Source: Suilimivivens sp963650485
GTDB taxonomy: Bacteria; Bacillota; Clostridia; Lachnospirales; Lachnospiraceae
DNA length: 5,490 nt
NCBI GenBank assembly: GCA_963650485.1
Contig: CAVJLN010000117.1
Coordinates: forward strand, 1-5,490
Direction of reading: 5' to 3'
The notes beneath the pieces are model-generated. The model had not been told where the DNA came from, made no database searches, and worked only from the letters and a program-made list of their open reading frames with translations. Position numbers and translations under genes: made by a program. Of this stretch, positions 1 to 5,054 are shown one piece after another (the first letter of the stretch is position 1; each line of letters opens with the position of its first letter).

Positions 1-936
1 GATTATACATATTCAGACTTCGTTGGACAAATTCTTCCGGATGTTTTAGACAATGGTGCTGTAACATATAAATTTACACCCGGTCCTTTTACAAATATTC
101 TTCGTGAATCGTATAGAAATCCAGATAAAGAGTATATCCTCATCATTGAAGAAATCAATCGTGGTAATGCTCCTGCTATATTTGGAGAGGTTTTTCAGCT
201 ACTTGATCGTAAGCTAGAAATTGATGCTTATGTGGATGATGGCTTCCCAATTGGAACAAGTATATATGGTATTACTAACACAGATATTGCAGAAGCTATG
301 TATGGTAAGGAGCAAAGAACAAAAAAAGTTCGTATTCCCTCAAACCTTTCCATAATTGGGACAATGAACACATCCGATCAGAATGTATTTACATTAGACA
401 CAGCATTTCAACGTAGGTGGGATATGCGTCTAATAGAAAACAATTTTGATAACGTCGATAGTGCGCTTGCTGATGCAGAAATTCTTGATACGTCAGTTTC
501 ATGGAAAAAATTCTGTCTTGTAGTCAATAAAATTATTGTTGGAAATAATGCAAGGATGACATCTTCGGAAGATAAGCGTATAGGTGCTTATTTTGTACAT
601 CCAAGCGATCTCAAATACGATGATAGGATGGGCGACTTAAATGAATATGACAGTCTTAGAAAAAAAGAGAGCAAGGGAAATCTTTCAAATCAAGAGACTG
701 AAAAAATAGCAACAATCCGTGATGCAATGAAGCAAAATAGGCGATTCCCTGAAATGGTTATTAAGTATTTGTGGGATGATGCTTTCAAATTCAATCGTGA
801 AATAATATTTGATATTCCTACATACCAGAGCCTTGAGGATGTTATTCACACCTTTATGTATGCCAAAGAAGCAGATAGATTTAAAATCTTTAAGGATGAT
901 GTTATGTCATCTCTTACAGAAACAATCGAAGATTAA
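1..936 (+). CDS. McrB-like AAA+ NTPase of a LlaJI/McrBC-type restriction system (5'-truncated by window edge)
   Basis: Open from the first base in frame 1, giving 311 residues to the TAA at 934-936. The start lies outside the window; the internal GTG at 232 is not the start, because family motifs precede it. Visible motifs in order: a YTYSDFVGQ segment (residues 2-10) like the YEDFV motif of McrB; Walker B with the McrB-type signature ILIIEEINRGN (46-56); sensor I IIGTMNTSD (119-126), which in McrB reads MNTADRS; and an arginine-rich DTAFQRRWD (133-141), matching the usual ALRRRF. Walker A must lie upstream. McrB-family proteins are GTP- or ATP-driven ring motors that recognise DNA and activate a partner nuclease; here the partner is the next gene, 15 nt downstream and surely co-transcribed. 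The family call is firm. Assignment to the LlaJI R1 subtype rests on the partner, and target sequence and nucleotide preference cannot be read from this. Confidence 0.93.
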   Translation, partial: DYTYSDFVGQILPDVLDNGAVTYKFTPGPFTNILRESYRNPDKEYILIIEEINRGNAPAIFGEVFQLLDRKLEIDAYVDDGFPIGTSIYGITNTDIAEAMYGKEQRTKKVRIPSNLSIIGTMNTSDQNVFTLDTAFQRRWDMRLIENNFDNVDSALADAEILDTSVSWKKFCLVVNKIIVGNNARMTSSEDKRIGAYFVHPSDLKYDDRMGDLNEYDSLRKKESKGNLSNQETEKIATIRDAMKQNRRFPEMVIKYLWDDAFKFNREIIFDIPTYQSLEDVIHTFMYAKEADRFKIFKDDVMSSLTETIED

Positions 937-951
937 TGGTGGTGTGTATAA

Positions 952-2256
952 ATGGATGTAGGTGCAGCATTAAATTCTTTACTGGAATACGACATAAAGA
1001 AACATTGCCACATAAACACCAATGAGGATGGTGATAGATTTGTTGGGATTAAAGCGGACTCTCAAGATATTATGGTCTATTTTCCTATTGGGTATGAACT
1101 GCCAGAGGATGATGCTGCAATCAGAACAGATATAAAGCATTTAATCCAAGTTTTATCTGAATTTACGACTGAAGATGATCGGTTGCTTGCAGTGAATAAG
1201 TTTGAAGCACCTCAATCGGTGAATTTCCCAATAAACGCATTTAAGGGTGTTATTGAATATTACTTTTCAATTGGTGGAACTTATTATGTAGAAAAAGAGC
1301 CTACATATGAAACTGCATTATCGGGAAAAAAGAACTGGCCTAGAACAGCAAAAAGACATATGCCACTTGTACAAACCATTGATGGAGTAAATTCTCTTAT
1401 CTTTACACAATATGAAGTACGTGCATCAAGGCAGAATGATACAAAGGAAATAACACAAATTAATAGGTTTTGTGTGTATGAGGCATTTAAGCGATTGGGA
1501 TGGCTGTATGTCCCATATATGCCGGAAGAACCGGGACCTCATCCAGATATCAAGAGATCAATAGGGATAGTCCAGAAAAGTCTTAATGTAACGAATGATG
1601 ACAAAAAGAAAAGTCTGTTTCGCTCTATGCTTGATATGCTTAAGAGCCTGGATGACGAGACTTCTGATAGGCAGTTCTATTTTGGTACAGATGATTTTGA
1701 CAGAGTTTGGGAGAAACTTATTGATAGAGCATTTGGAGAAAAGGATAAAGATAAGTATTTCCCTCGCTCTAGGTGGTTACTTGATTATGGTAGATACAAA
1801 GAGAAACGTCCTTTGATGCCGGACACTATTATGATTTATAACGATAAATACTACATTCTTGATGCAAAGTGTTATAAATATGGAGTAACCGGCCGACCAG
1901 ATCATTTGCCGAATGGTTCTTCTATTAATAAGCAAATCACCTACGGCGAGTATCTGGAAACATACAAAAATATAGACACAAATAGATTGTTCAATGCTTT
2001 TATTATGCCGTACAACAAAGAGAATAATTTTTTTGAGCTGAGCTCGGTTGTCGGTAACATTGGTGAAGCCGTGGGTGACTGGAGAAACAATAAGAAGTAT
2101 TATGAGAGAATCCAGGGCATTGTGATGGATACCAGGTATCTCATGTACCATTACTACGGAAATCCAATAAAACGCAAGGTGGCCTTAGCAGATTGCATTG
2201 AAGCTGTTCTAGGAAGAGACGATATTTCGACCACTAAGGAGAATCTGAATCAATAA
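952..2256 (+). CDS. LlaJI-family restriction endonuclease (PD-(D/E)XK nuclease partner of the McrB-like protein)
   Basis: 434 residues. The ATG at 952 lies 7 nt after a modest GGTGGTG ribosome site (938-944). The C-terminal half carries a PD-(D/E)XK nuclease core: P290-D291 followed by a hydrophobic strand, then ILDAKCY with D304 and K306, and a downstream KQITYGEY segment (327-334) resembling the Q-x(3)-Y element of McrC- and LlaJI-type nucleases. Before it, FDRVWEKLIDRAFG (249-262) matches the FExLWE helix that precedes the nuclease domain in McrC/DUF2357/LlaJI proteins. The N-terminal ~240 residues are probably the target-recognition or motor-contact region. In LlaJI systems this subunit cuts DNA when joined to the McrB-like subunit, and companion methyltransferases protect the host; none is inside the window. 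The gene appears intact. Family-level confidence is high, but the recognition sequence is unknown. Confidence 0.87.
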   Translation: MDVGAALNSLLEYDIKKHCHINTNEDGDRFVGIKADSQDIMVYFPIGYELPEDDAAIRTDIKHLIQVLSEFTTEDDRLLAVNKFEAPQSVNFPINAFKGVIEYYFSIGGTYYVEKEPTYETALSGKKNWPRTAKRHMPLVQTIDGVNSLIFTQYEVRASRQNDTKEITQINRFCVYEAFKRLGWLYVPYMPEEPGPHPDIKRSIGIVQKSLNVTNDDKKKSLFRSMLDMLKSLDDETSDRQFYFGTDDFDRVWEKLIDRAFGEKDKDKYFPRSRWLLDYGRYKEKRPLMPDTIMIYNDKYYILDAKCYKYGVTGRPDHLPNGSSINKQITYGEYLETYKNIDTNRLFNAFIMPYNKENNFFELSSVVGNIGEAVGDWRNNKKYYERIQGIVMDTRYLMYHYYGNPIKRKVALADCIEAVLGRDDISTTKENLNQ

Positions 2257-2261
2257 TGTGC

Positions 2262-3416
2262 TTAAATGCTTATATTTTCTAGCTTTTCTCTTTGTTTCTT
2301 GCGGTGACGATCTTGCGTAACTCTATTGCAACACTCCTGGCAGCAGAACTTCTTTTTTGTAGAAGTGGTTTTTACTAAGAAGTAACATCTGCAACGTGGG
2401 TTTTCGCATTGGCGATATAGTTCAAGTTCCGGCTTTAAATAGAAAATTGAAAAATAAGCGGCACAAAGAAGTGAATCAACTTTCCACGATGGTGCCATTG
2501 TTTGGGTATTATAAATAGGATGGATACCAGTTAGATTTGCGTTGATTTCTTCTCCGATTATGTATCTGGCAATATCCAACAGGGCAACTTTCATTTCTTC
2601 TGAGAATCCAGAGCTGCTGTCTCCGTGCATATCATAAAGATAATGAAACAGGAAGTCCGATATCTTCTTTGTCATATCGTTAGCTTCATAATTCACAAAC
2701 ATTGAAGCTAGATTCTGATATATTCTTTGGGGCCAATCTTGTACAGAAGAATATCCACCAATTATGTCGTTGTAATCGTTGATGTCAAGAAGGTAAGAGC
2801 CATATATGGAATCTGATATCTCATATGTTTCTCCATTAAAGGCTTCTTTTTCTCGCTTAAAAGATTTTTGCGTTGGTGCATTTTCCAGCAAGTCTAGATA
2901 CGTGTAATGGCAACTACAATATGGAGAGTCCATCTTTGTAGTTTTATAATTTATGCTTTCAGCAAATAAGAGAGAAATAGCTAGATTGCAGATTTGCGGA
3001 TAATTCTTACGAATTTCGCTGACTGCTGTCATTAATTCTACTGTCATGCGAAGCCTGTCAATTAATGCATTCAAGGTCTCTTTATCTATTTCCTCGTAAG
3101 AATCAGTAGAAACCGGAAAAAGAAAGCCGTTGTCCTTTAAGAACTTTGATAATTCTTTTGTCGATTTTTTTGTAAGAGAAATTAGTATTCCAAGGATGTT
3201 TCTTTCTTCAATTGCACCATTTGGAGCAATACGAACAAGTCCATCCTTAGCTGCATATGCGAATGTGATAGGACATTGTTGTTCCGCTTGTATCTTGAAG
3301 CGTGTGATTGGCTTTTTACCAGGGGCAATATGTTCTATGTCCTCTGCAAAGTTACAGCTATGTGAGTCAAATTTAAATAAAAAATTATCAAGAAATCCTT
3401 CTTTTATTTGAGTCAT
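2262..3416 (-). CDS. Uncharacterised protein with a C-terminal CGNR-like zinc-finger segment
   Basis: 384 residues. The ATG (complement of 3414-3416) is preceded at 6 nt by a strong GGAAAGGAG site (complement of 3423-3431). I do not recognise residues 1-330; they are mixed alpha/beta-like with no membrane segment or obvious catalytic motif. The C-terminus reads QCENPRCRCYFLV, then KKFCCQECCNRVTQDRHRKKQREK: a C-x4-C pair (C337, C342) plus a C-rich CCQECCNR knuckle (358-365) and a basic tail. This matches the layout of CGNR-type zinc ribbons (C-x4-C...C-x(3,4)-C-GNR), with the G replaced by C. It suggests a nucleic-acid-binding tail, perhaps a regulator. The gene is convergent with the nuclease gene, with 5 nt between stops, and sits between the restriction pair and the mobile-element cluster. 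It could be a regulator, a defence protein or unrelated cargo; its function is unknown. Confidence 0.8.
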   Translation of the reverse strand: MTQIKEGFLDNFLFKFDSHSCNFAEDIEHIAPGKKPITRFKIQAEQQCPITFAYAAKDGLVRIAPNGAIEERNILGILISLTKKSTKELSKFLKDNGFLFPVSTDSYEEIDKETLNALIDRLRMTVELMTAVSEIRKNYPQICNLAISLLFAESINYKTTKMDSPYCSCHYTYLDLLENAPTQKSFKREKEAFNGETYEISDSIYGSYLLDINDYNDIIGGYSSVQDWPQRIYQNLASMFVNYEANDMTKKISDFLFHYLYDMHGDSSSGFSEEMKVALLDIARYIIGEEINANLTGIHPIYNTQTMAPSWKVDSLLCAAYFSIFYLKPELELYRQCENPRCRCYFLVKTTSTKKKFCCQECCNRVTQDRHRKKQREKLENISI

Positions 3417-3422
3417 CGACGG

Positions 3423-3431
3423 CTCCTTTCC
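3423..3431 (-). promoter_or_regulatory. Ribosome binding site of the zinc-finger protein gene
   Basis: On the minus strand this reads GGAAAGGAG, 6 nt before the ATG. It fixes the start of the 384-residue protein and rules out the need for a longer N-terminus. Confidence 0.8.
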
Positions 3432-3450
3432 TAACCTAAAGTCATGGCAT

Positions 3451-3479
3451 ATATTATGGATTTATTTTTTTTCTAAAAA
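3451..3479 (-). promoter_or_regulatory. Weak candidate promoter for the zinc-finger protein gene
   Basis: On the minus strand TAATAT (complement of 3451-3456) could be a -10 box. A T-rich TTTTTA (complement of 3474-3479), 17 nt upstream of it, could be a poor -35. The surrounding DNA is so AT-rich that such matches arise easily by chance. A promoter must lie somewhere here because no gene precedes on this strand, but the exact site is uncertain. Confidence 0.3.
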
Positions 3480-3548
3480 ATCATAATGCATTCTTATATG
3501 TTTTGGAAGATATTAGCATAAAACACATTAATAAAACTATAGTTAAAC

Positions 3549-3572
3549 CATTACTAAATTATAAAAGTAATG
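3549..3572. promoter_or_regulatory. Candidate operator: inverted repeat CATTACT-N10-AGTAATG
   Basis: Perfect 7-bp arms are separated by 10 nt, about two helical turns end to end, as expected for a dimeric regulator. The repeat lies roughly 20-50 bp upstream of the likely transcription start of the rightward leader. Part of it overlaps the larger ACACATTA/TAATGTGT inverted repeat. The binding protein is unknown. Confidence 0.35.
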
Positions 3573-3590
3573 TGTAATTTTGCTATCTTC

Positions 3591-3596
3591 TATTAT
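3591..3596 (+). promoter_or_regulatory. Candidate -10 box (TATTAT) for the rightward leader RNA
   Basis: TATTAT matches 5 of 6 consensus positions and would place a transcription start at about 3602, right where the 11-nt 5' arm of the long-range stem begins. No good -35 is visible at 16-18 nt upstream, so either activation or a different promoter is possible. Confidence 0.3.
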
Positions 3597-3763
3597 TTTT
3601 GATGCCCACCTATATTAATCATAGCACAGGTAGTCTCGGCCTTTAACCGAAGTTATCACCTGTCAAGGTTGGTAAGGTGGGTATCTGCTTTACCAAGGAA
3701 ATTATGTAACTCCGCTCTGCGAAGTGCTCGAGCTAAGCCGGCGGTGGATATACGGAAAACCAG

Positions 3764-3790
3764 TAGACAGACACCACTACAGTCTGTTTA
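3764..3790 (+). repeat. 9-bp hairpin within the leader
   Basis: TAGACAGAC and GTCTGTTTA pair over 9 bp (one G-U) around the 9-nt loop ACCACTACA. ACGG (3752-3755) and CCGT (3799-3802) could pair outside it to extend the domain. Confidence 0.55.
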
Positions 3791-3844
3791 TGAAAAAACC
3801 GTTGACCATCGTCTACTTCGTCATGCCTCCAAGCAGGGTGATAT

Positions 3845-3876
3845 AGCCGGTGTGCCTTCGTGTCCCGGCTTTCTTT
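3845..3876 (+). terminator. Terminator-like hairpin upstream of the sigma-like gene
   Basis: AGCCGG (3845-3850) and CCGGCT (3865-3870) form a perfect GC-rich 6-bp stem around a 14-nt loop, followed at once by TTCTTT. The U-tract is short and interrupted, so efficiency is doubtful. Its position, with 41 nt remaining before the next start codon, is that of an attenuator. A second AGCCGG at 3736-3741 can pair with the same right arm. Confidence 0.45.
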
Positions 3877-3888
3877 GTGTCCACCGTC

Positions 3889-3917
3889 TCTTTGCAGGAC
3901 GGAAAAGGACGCAAAGA
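3889..3917 (+). promoter_or_regulatory. Ribosome binding site of the sigma-like gene inside a hairpin loop
   Basis: The Shine-Dalgarno AAAAGGA (3903-3909) lies 7 nt before the ATG and chooses the start at 3917. TCTTTGC (3889-3895) and GCAAAGA (3911-3917) are perfectly complementary, so the site can sit in the loop of a 7-bp hairpin whose stem includes the A of the start codon. This could modulate translation. Confidence 0.5.
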
Positions 3918-4549
3918 TGCAACGAAACAATGATGCGCCTTTCAAAAGGCAAAGCAGGTGTAATCCTGATCGCAACAATTACCTGGATTCAGAATTCAAT
4001 TATGTTTACAGGTATCGAACTCTAAACGCGGATGGTTCTTATGAGATAAGAGAGATTAAAATTCCTTTTTCGGAAGAGAACAGAGAAATCTTTATCTTGC
4101 TGGATCGTGAAGACCACGACGAGGATCTCGGTAACAGATATGAGACGGAGAATGCAGACTTTGACTTTCAGAACAAGATGGATAAGTGCTTCTCAGAGAA
4201 TGCCAACGGCGACGACGAATTCAGGGATAATCCGATTGATTGTATTCCCGATTTTAATGCAGATGTCTTTGAGCAGGCATTTCCTGAATATAAAGAAAAA
4301 TCTCCAGAAGAAATTAGACGCCAAGAACTTAGAGAGTGGATCTTTACTCTACCAGAACCCCAACAGAACCTTATATTCGCCCACTTTGGTGAAGATAAGT
4401 TCCTTGAGGAAATACGCCGTGAGGAAGAACAAGAGACAGGCAAAAAGATAACTAAACAGGCTATGCACAATCGATGGAACAAGATTCTCACCAAAGCTTG
4501 CAAGCACTATTGCGTTGAGAAACCTAAACAGAAACATAGGGTGAAATAA
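3917..4549 (+). CDS. Small sigma-factor-like protein (sigma-70 region 4-type HTH) of a mobile element
   Basis: 210 residues from the ATG at 3917, which has a good AAAAGGA site; a longer in-frame start at 3860 would run through the terminator-like hairpin and lacks such a site. The N-terminal part (YVYRYRTLNADGSYEIREI, IPFSEENREIFILLDRED; residues 29-66) resembles the conserved front of short sigma-like proteins found in Firmicutes conjugative elements and prophages. A long acidic linker follows (68-130). The C-terminus looks like sigma-70 region 4: LPEPQQNLIFAHF (145-157), LEEIRREEE (163-171) and a basic GKKITKQAMHNRWNKIL (175-191) as the likely recognition helix. Such proteins are thought to control element genes or act as atypical sigma or terminase-like factors; their exact role is unsettled. 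It is the first gene after the structured leader and presumably heads the rightward cluster. There is no region 2, so it is unlikely to be a complete sigma factor. Confidence 0.75.
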   Translation: MQRNNDAPFKRQSRCNPDRNNYLDSEFNYVYRYRTLNADGSYEIREIKIPFSEENREIFILLDREDHDEDLGNRYETENADFDFQNKMDKCFSENANGDDEFRDNPIDCIPDFNADVFEQAFPEYKEKSPEEIRRQELREWIFTLPEPQQNLIFAHFGEDKFLEEIRREEEQETGKKITKQAMHNRWNKILTKACKHYCVEKPKQKHRVK

Positions 4550-4562
4550 CCACTTTAAAGCC

Positions 4563-4617
4563 AAGAGGGGATTGACTTTCTCGGCTTGTAGTGGGAGCCG
4601 AGGAGCAATCCTCTCTT
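4563..4617 (+). repeat. Large imperfect hairpin between the sigma-like gene and the next gene
   Basis: AAGAGGGGATTG (4563-4574) pairs with CAATCCTCTCTT (4606-4617), 12 bp with one G-U. Continuing inward, CTCGGCT (4580-4586) pairs with AGCCGAG (4596-4602), with three further U-A/U-G pairs and a 2-nt bulge between the helices; the 9-nt loop is TGTAGTGGG. There is no U-tract after it, so it is a poor intrinsic terminator. An RNA processing site, a protein-binding element or a translation-buffering structure is more likely. It occupies most of the 99-nt gap between genes. Confidence 0.6.
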
Positions 4618-4638
4618 CTCCTGAATTTCTATGTGAAT

Positions 4639-4643
4639 GGAGG
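4639..4643 (+). promoter_or_regulatory. Ribosome binding site GGAGG of the 75-aa gene
   Basis: GGAGG sits 5 nt before the ATG at 4649. The in-frame ATG at 4637 overlaps this site and so is not the start. Confidence 0.75.
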
Positions 4644-4648
4644 AAGAA

Positions 4649-4876
4649 ATGAAACACAAAGTGAAAATCAATGTTGCCGACAGAAGCGTAAAAGCGACTG
4701 ATGTCTTGAAAGTCGGCAGACGATCTATTCCGAAGCGTATAGCAAGATTCTTATTCGGTGACTTCTCTGAGGTCATGGTGCTTAAGCCCGGAAAGACAGT
4801 GGTAGGTGTAGAAATCTGCGAGCAGGAGTCTGGTTGCACAGAAGCAGATAAAGGCGGTGAGAGCAATGAAGGATGA
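4649..4876 (+). CDS. Small conserved-looking mobile-element protein of unknown function
   Basis: 75 residues, start chosen by the GGAGG at 4639-4643. It begins with a basic beta-like stretch (MKHKVKINVADRSVKATDVL) and continues with RRSIPKRIARFLFGDFSEVMVLKPGKTVVGVEI (24-56), then an acidic, glycine-rich tail. The PKRIARFLFGDFxEVMVLxPGKTV stretch looks like a small protein I associate with the early regions of Firmicutes prophages and integrative elements, but I cannot name a function. There is no signal peptide or metal-binding motif. Its last codons overlap the start of the following helicase fragment (ATG at 4866, stop here at 4874-4876), so the two are translationally coupled. The hairpin at 4563-4617 lies in its leader. 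Confidence 0.7.
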   Translation: MKHKVKINVADRSVKATDVLKVGRRSIPKRIARFLFGDFSEVMVLKPGKTVVGVEICEQESGCTEADKGGESNEG

Positions 4877-5054
4877 AATCGAACTCATGATGCCCATCAA
4901 GGCTGTTCCTTATGACCACCAAAAGGAAGCCTTCGCATTTGCAATGACGATATTTGGTGTTCTCGAAGAAGGAGGTGATGCTTATGCAAATGATAACTAC
5001 AGTCTGCGACCTATGCGGAAAGAAGTTTATGAAGCTTGCAATCAAAAAGCATGA
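4866..5054 (+). pseudogene. N-terminal fragment of an SNF2-type DEAD/DEAH helicase, interrupted by the HNH gene
   Basis: The ATG at 4866 follows a GGCGGTGA site (4853-4860); the GTG at 4857 is a less likely start. The first 39 residues (MKDEIELMMPIKAVPYDHQKEAFAFAMTIFGVLEEGGDA) look like the N-terminus of a phage/ICE SNF2-like helicase: PYDHQKEAF is the Q-motif region that precedes Walker A. After GGDA the frame runs into sequence that encodes the HNH protein in another frame, so the last ~23 residues (YANDNYSL to the stop at 5052-5054) look like read-through rather than helicase. The expected continuation (SKGCALLMEM, then GTGKT) appears about 440 nt downstream, after the HNH gene. The fragment overlaps the HNH gene by 71 nt. 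It could be expressed as a short peptide or be a dead remnant. Confidence 0.65.
4969..4981 (+). repeat. 5' copy of direct repeat AAGGAGGTGATGC (also the HNH ribosome site)
   Basis: The identical 13-mer recurs at 5399-5411, exactly flanking the HNH gene. Similarity extends further: AAGGAGGTGAT, then GCAAATGA, with an extra GCTTAT (6 nt) in this copy only. The sequence is almost a full complement of the 16S rRNA 3' end (AAGGAGGTGATC), so it is a very strong Shine-Dalgarno. Here it is also in frame as the GGD codons of the helicase fragment. It may be an insertion-site duplication, two independently strong ribosome sites, or both. Confidence 0.7.

Larger units (their letters stand above)
3417..3600. 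other. AT-rich divergent intergenic region with small repeats
   Basis: No gene was found here. The stretch separates the leftward zinc-finger gene from the rightward cluster and is about 20% GC by hand count over 3481-3600 (24 of 120). It contains an inverted repeat CATTACT/AGTAATG (3549-3555 and 3566-3572), a wider inverted repeat ACACATTA/TAATGTGT (3523-3530 and 3568-3575), a perfect 10-bp palindrome AACTATAGTT (3535-3544), and a near-direct repeat CATTAATAAAACTATA (3526-3541) versus CATTACTAAATTATA (3549-3563). Such symmetry suggests operator sites for a DNA-binding protein at a divergent promoter region. Chance similarity in AT-rich DNA is a real alternative. Confidence 0.5.
3601..3876 (+). 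ncRNA. Candidate structured leader RNA or small RNA (unrecognised family)
   Basis: This roughly 275-nt segment has no convincing reading frame but many complementary pieces. P1: GATGCCCACCT (3601-3611) pairs with AGGTGGGTATC (3675-3685), 11 bp with one G-U. Inside it ACAGGT/ACCTGT (3626-3631 with 3658-3663) encloses a TCGG/CCGA hairpin (3636-3639 with 3647-3650). TTGGTA (3669-3674), directly adjacent to the 3' arm of P1, pairs with TACCAA (3691-3696), so the two together form a pseudoknot or mutually exclusive helices. TAGACAGAC/GTCTGTTTA (3764-3772 with 3782-3790) makes a 9-bp hairpin. The segment closes with a terminator-like hairpin at 3845-3870. GC rises sharply (about 53% over 3721-3780) relative to the upstream 20%. 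It could be a riboswitch-like attenuator for the sigma-like gene, an independent small RNA, or a DNA-level origin/transfer site. I could not match it to a known riboswitch, ribozyme or intron. Confidence 0.5.

Noticed and set aside
1777..2151. 124-aa antisense reading frame within the nuclease gene
   Set aside because: A shadow of the PD-(D/E)XK coding region, whose motifs are clear on the + strand.
3752..3860. Group I intron core, suggested by GTGATATAGCC resembling the conserved 3' P7 segment
   Set aside because: The matching 5' P7 segment, P3/P4/P6 elements and sensible exon junctions are not visible; only a short chance resemblance.
3733..3978. 81-aa reading frame on the - strand
   Set aside because: No ribosome site or recognisable motif; it covers the complementary segments of the leader and the start of the sigma-like gene.
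3669..4025. 118-aa reading frame on the + strand across the leader and into the sigma-like gene
   Set aside because: It begins inside the long-range stem, has no ribosome site, has a basic composition typical of a chance frame, and overlaps the well-supported sigma-like gene.
4563..4617. Intrinsic terminator after the sigma-like gene
   Set aside because: The hairpin is strong, but the following bases (CTCCTGAATTT) lack a U-tract.
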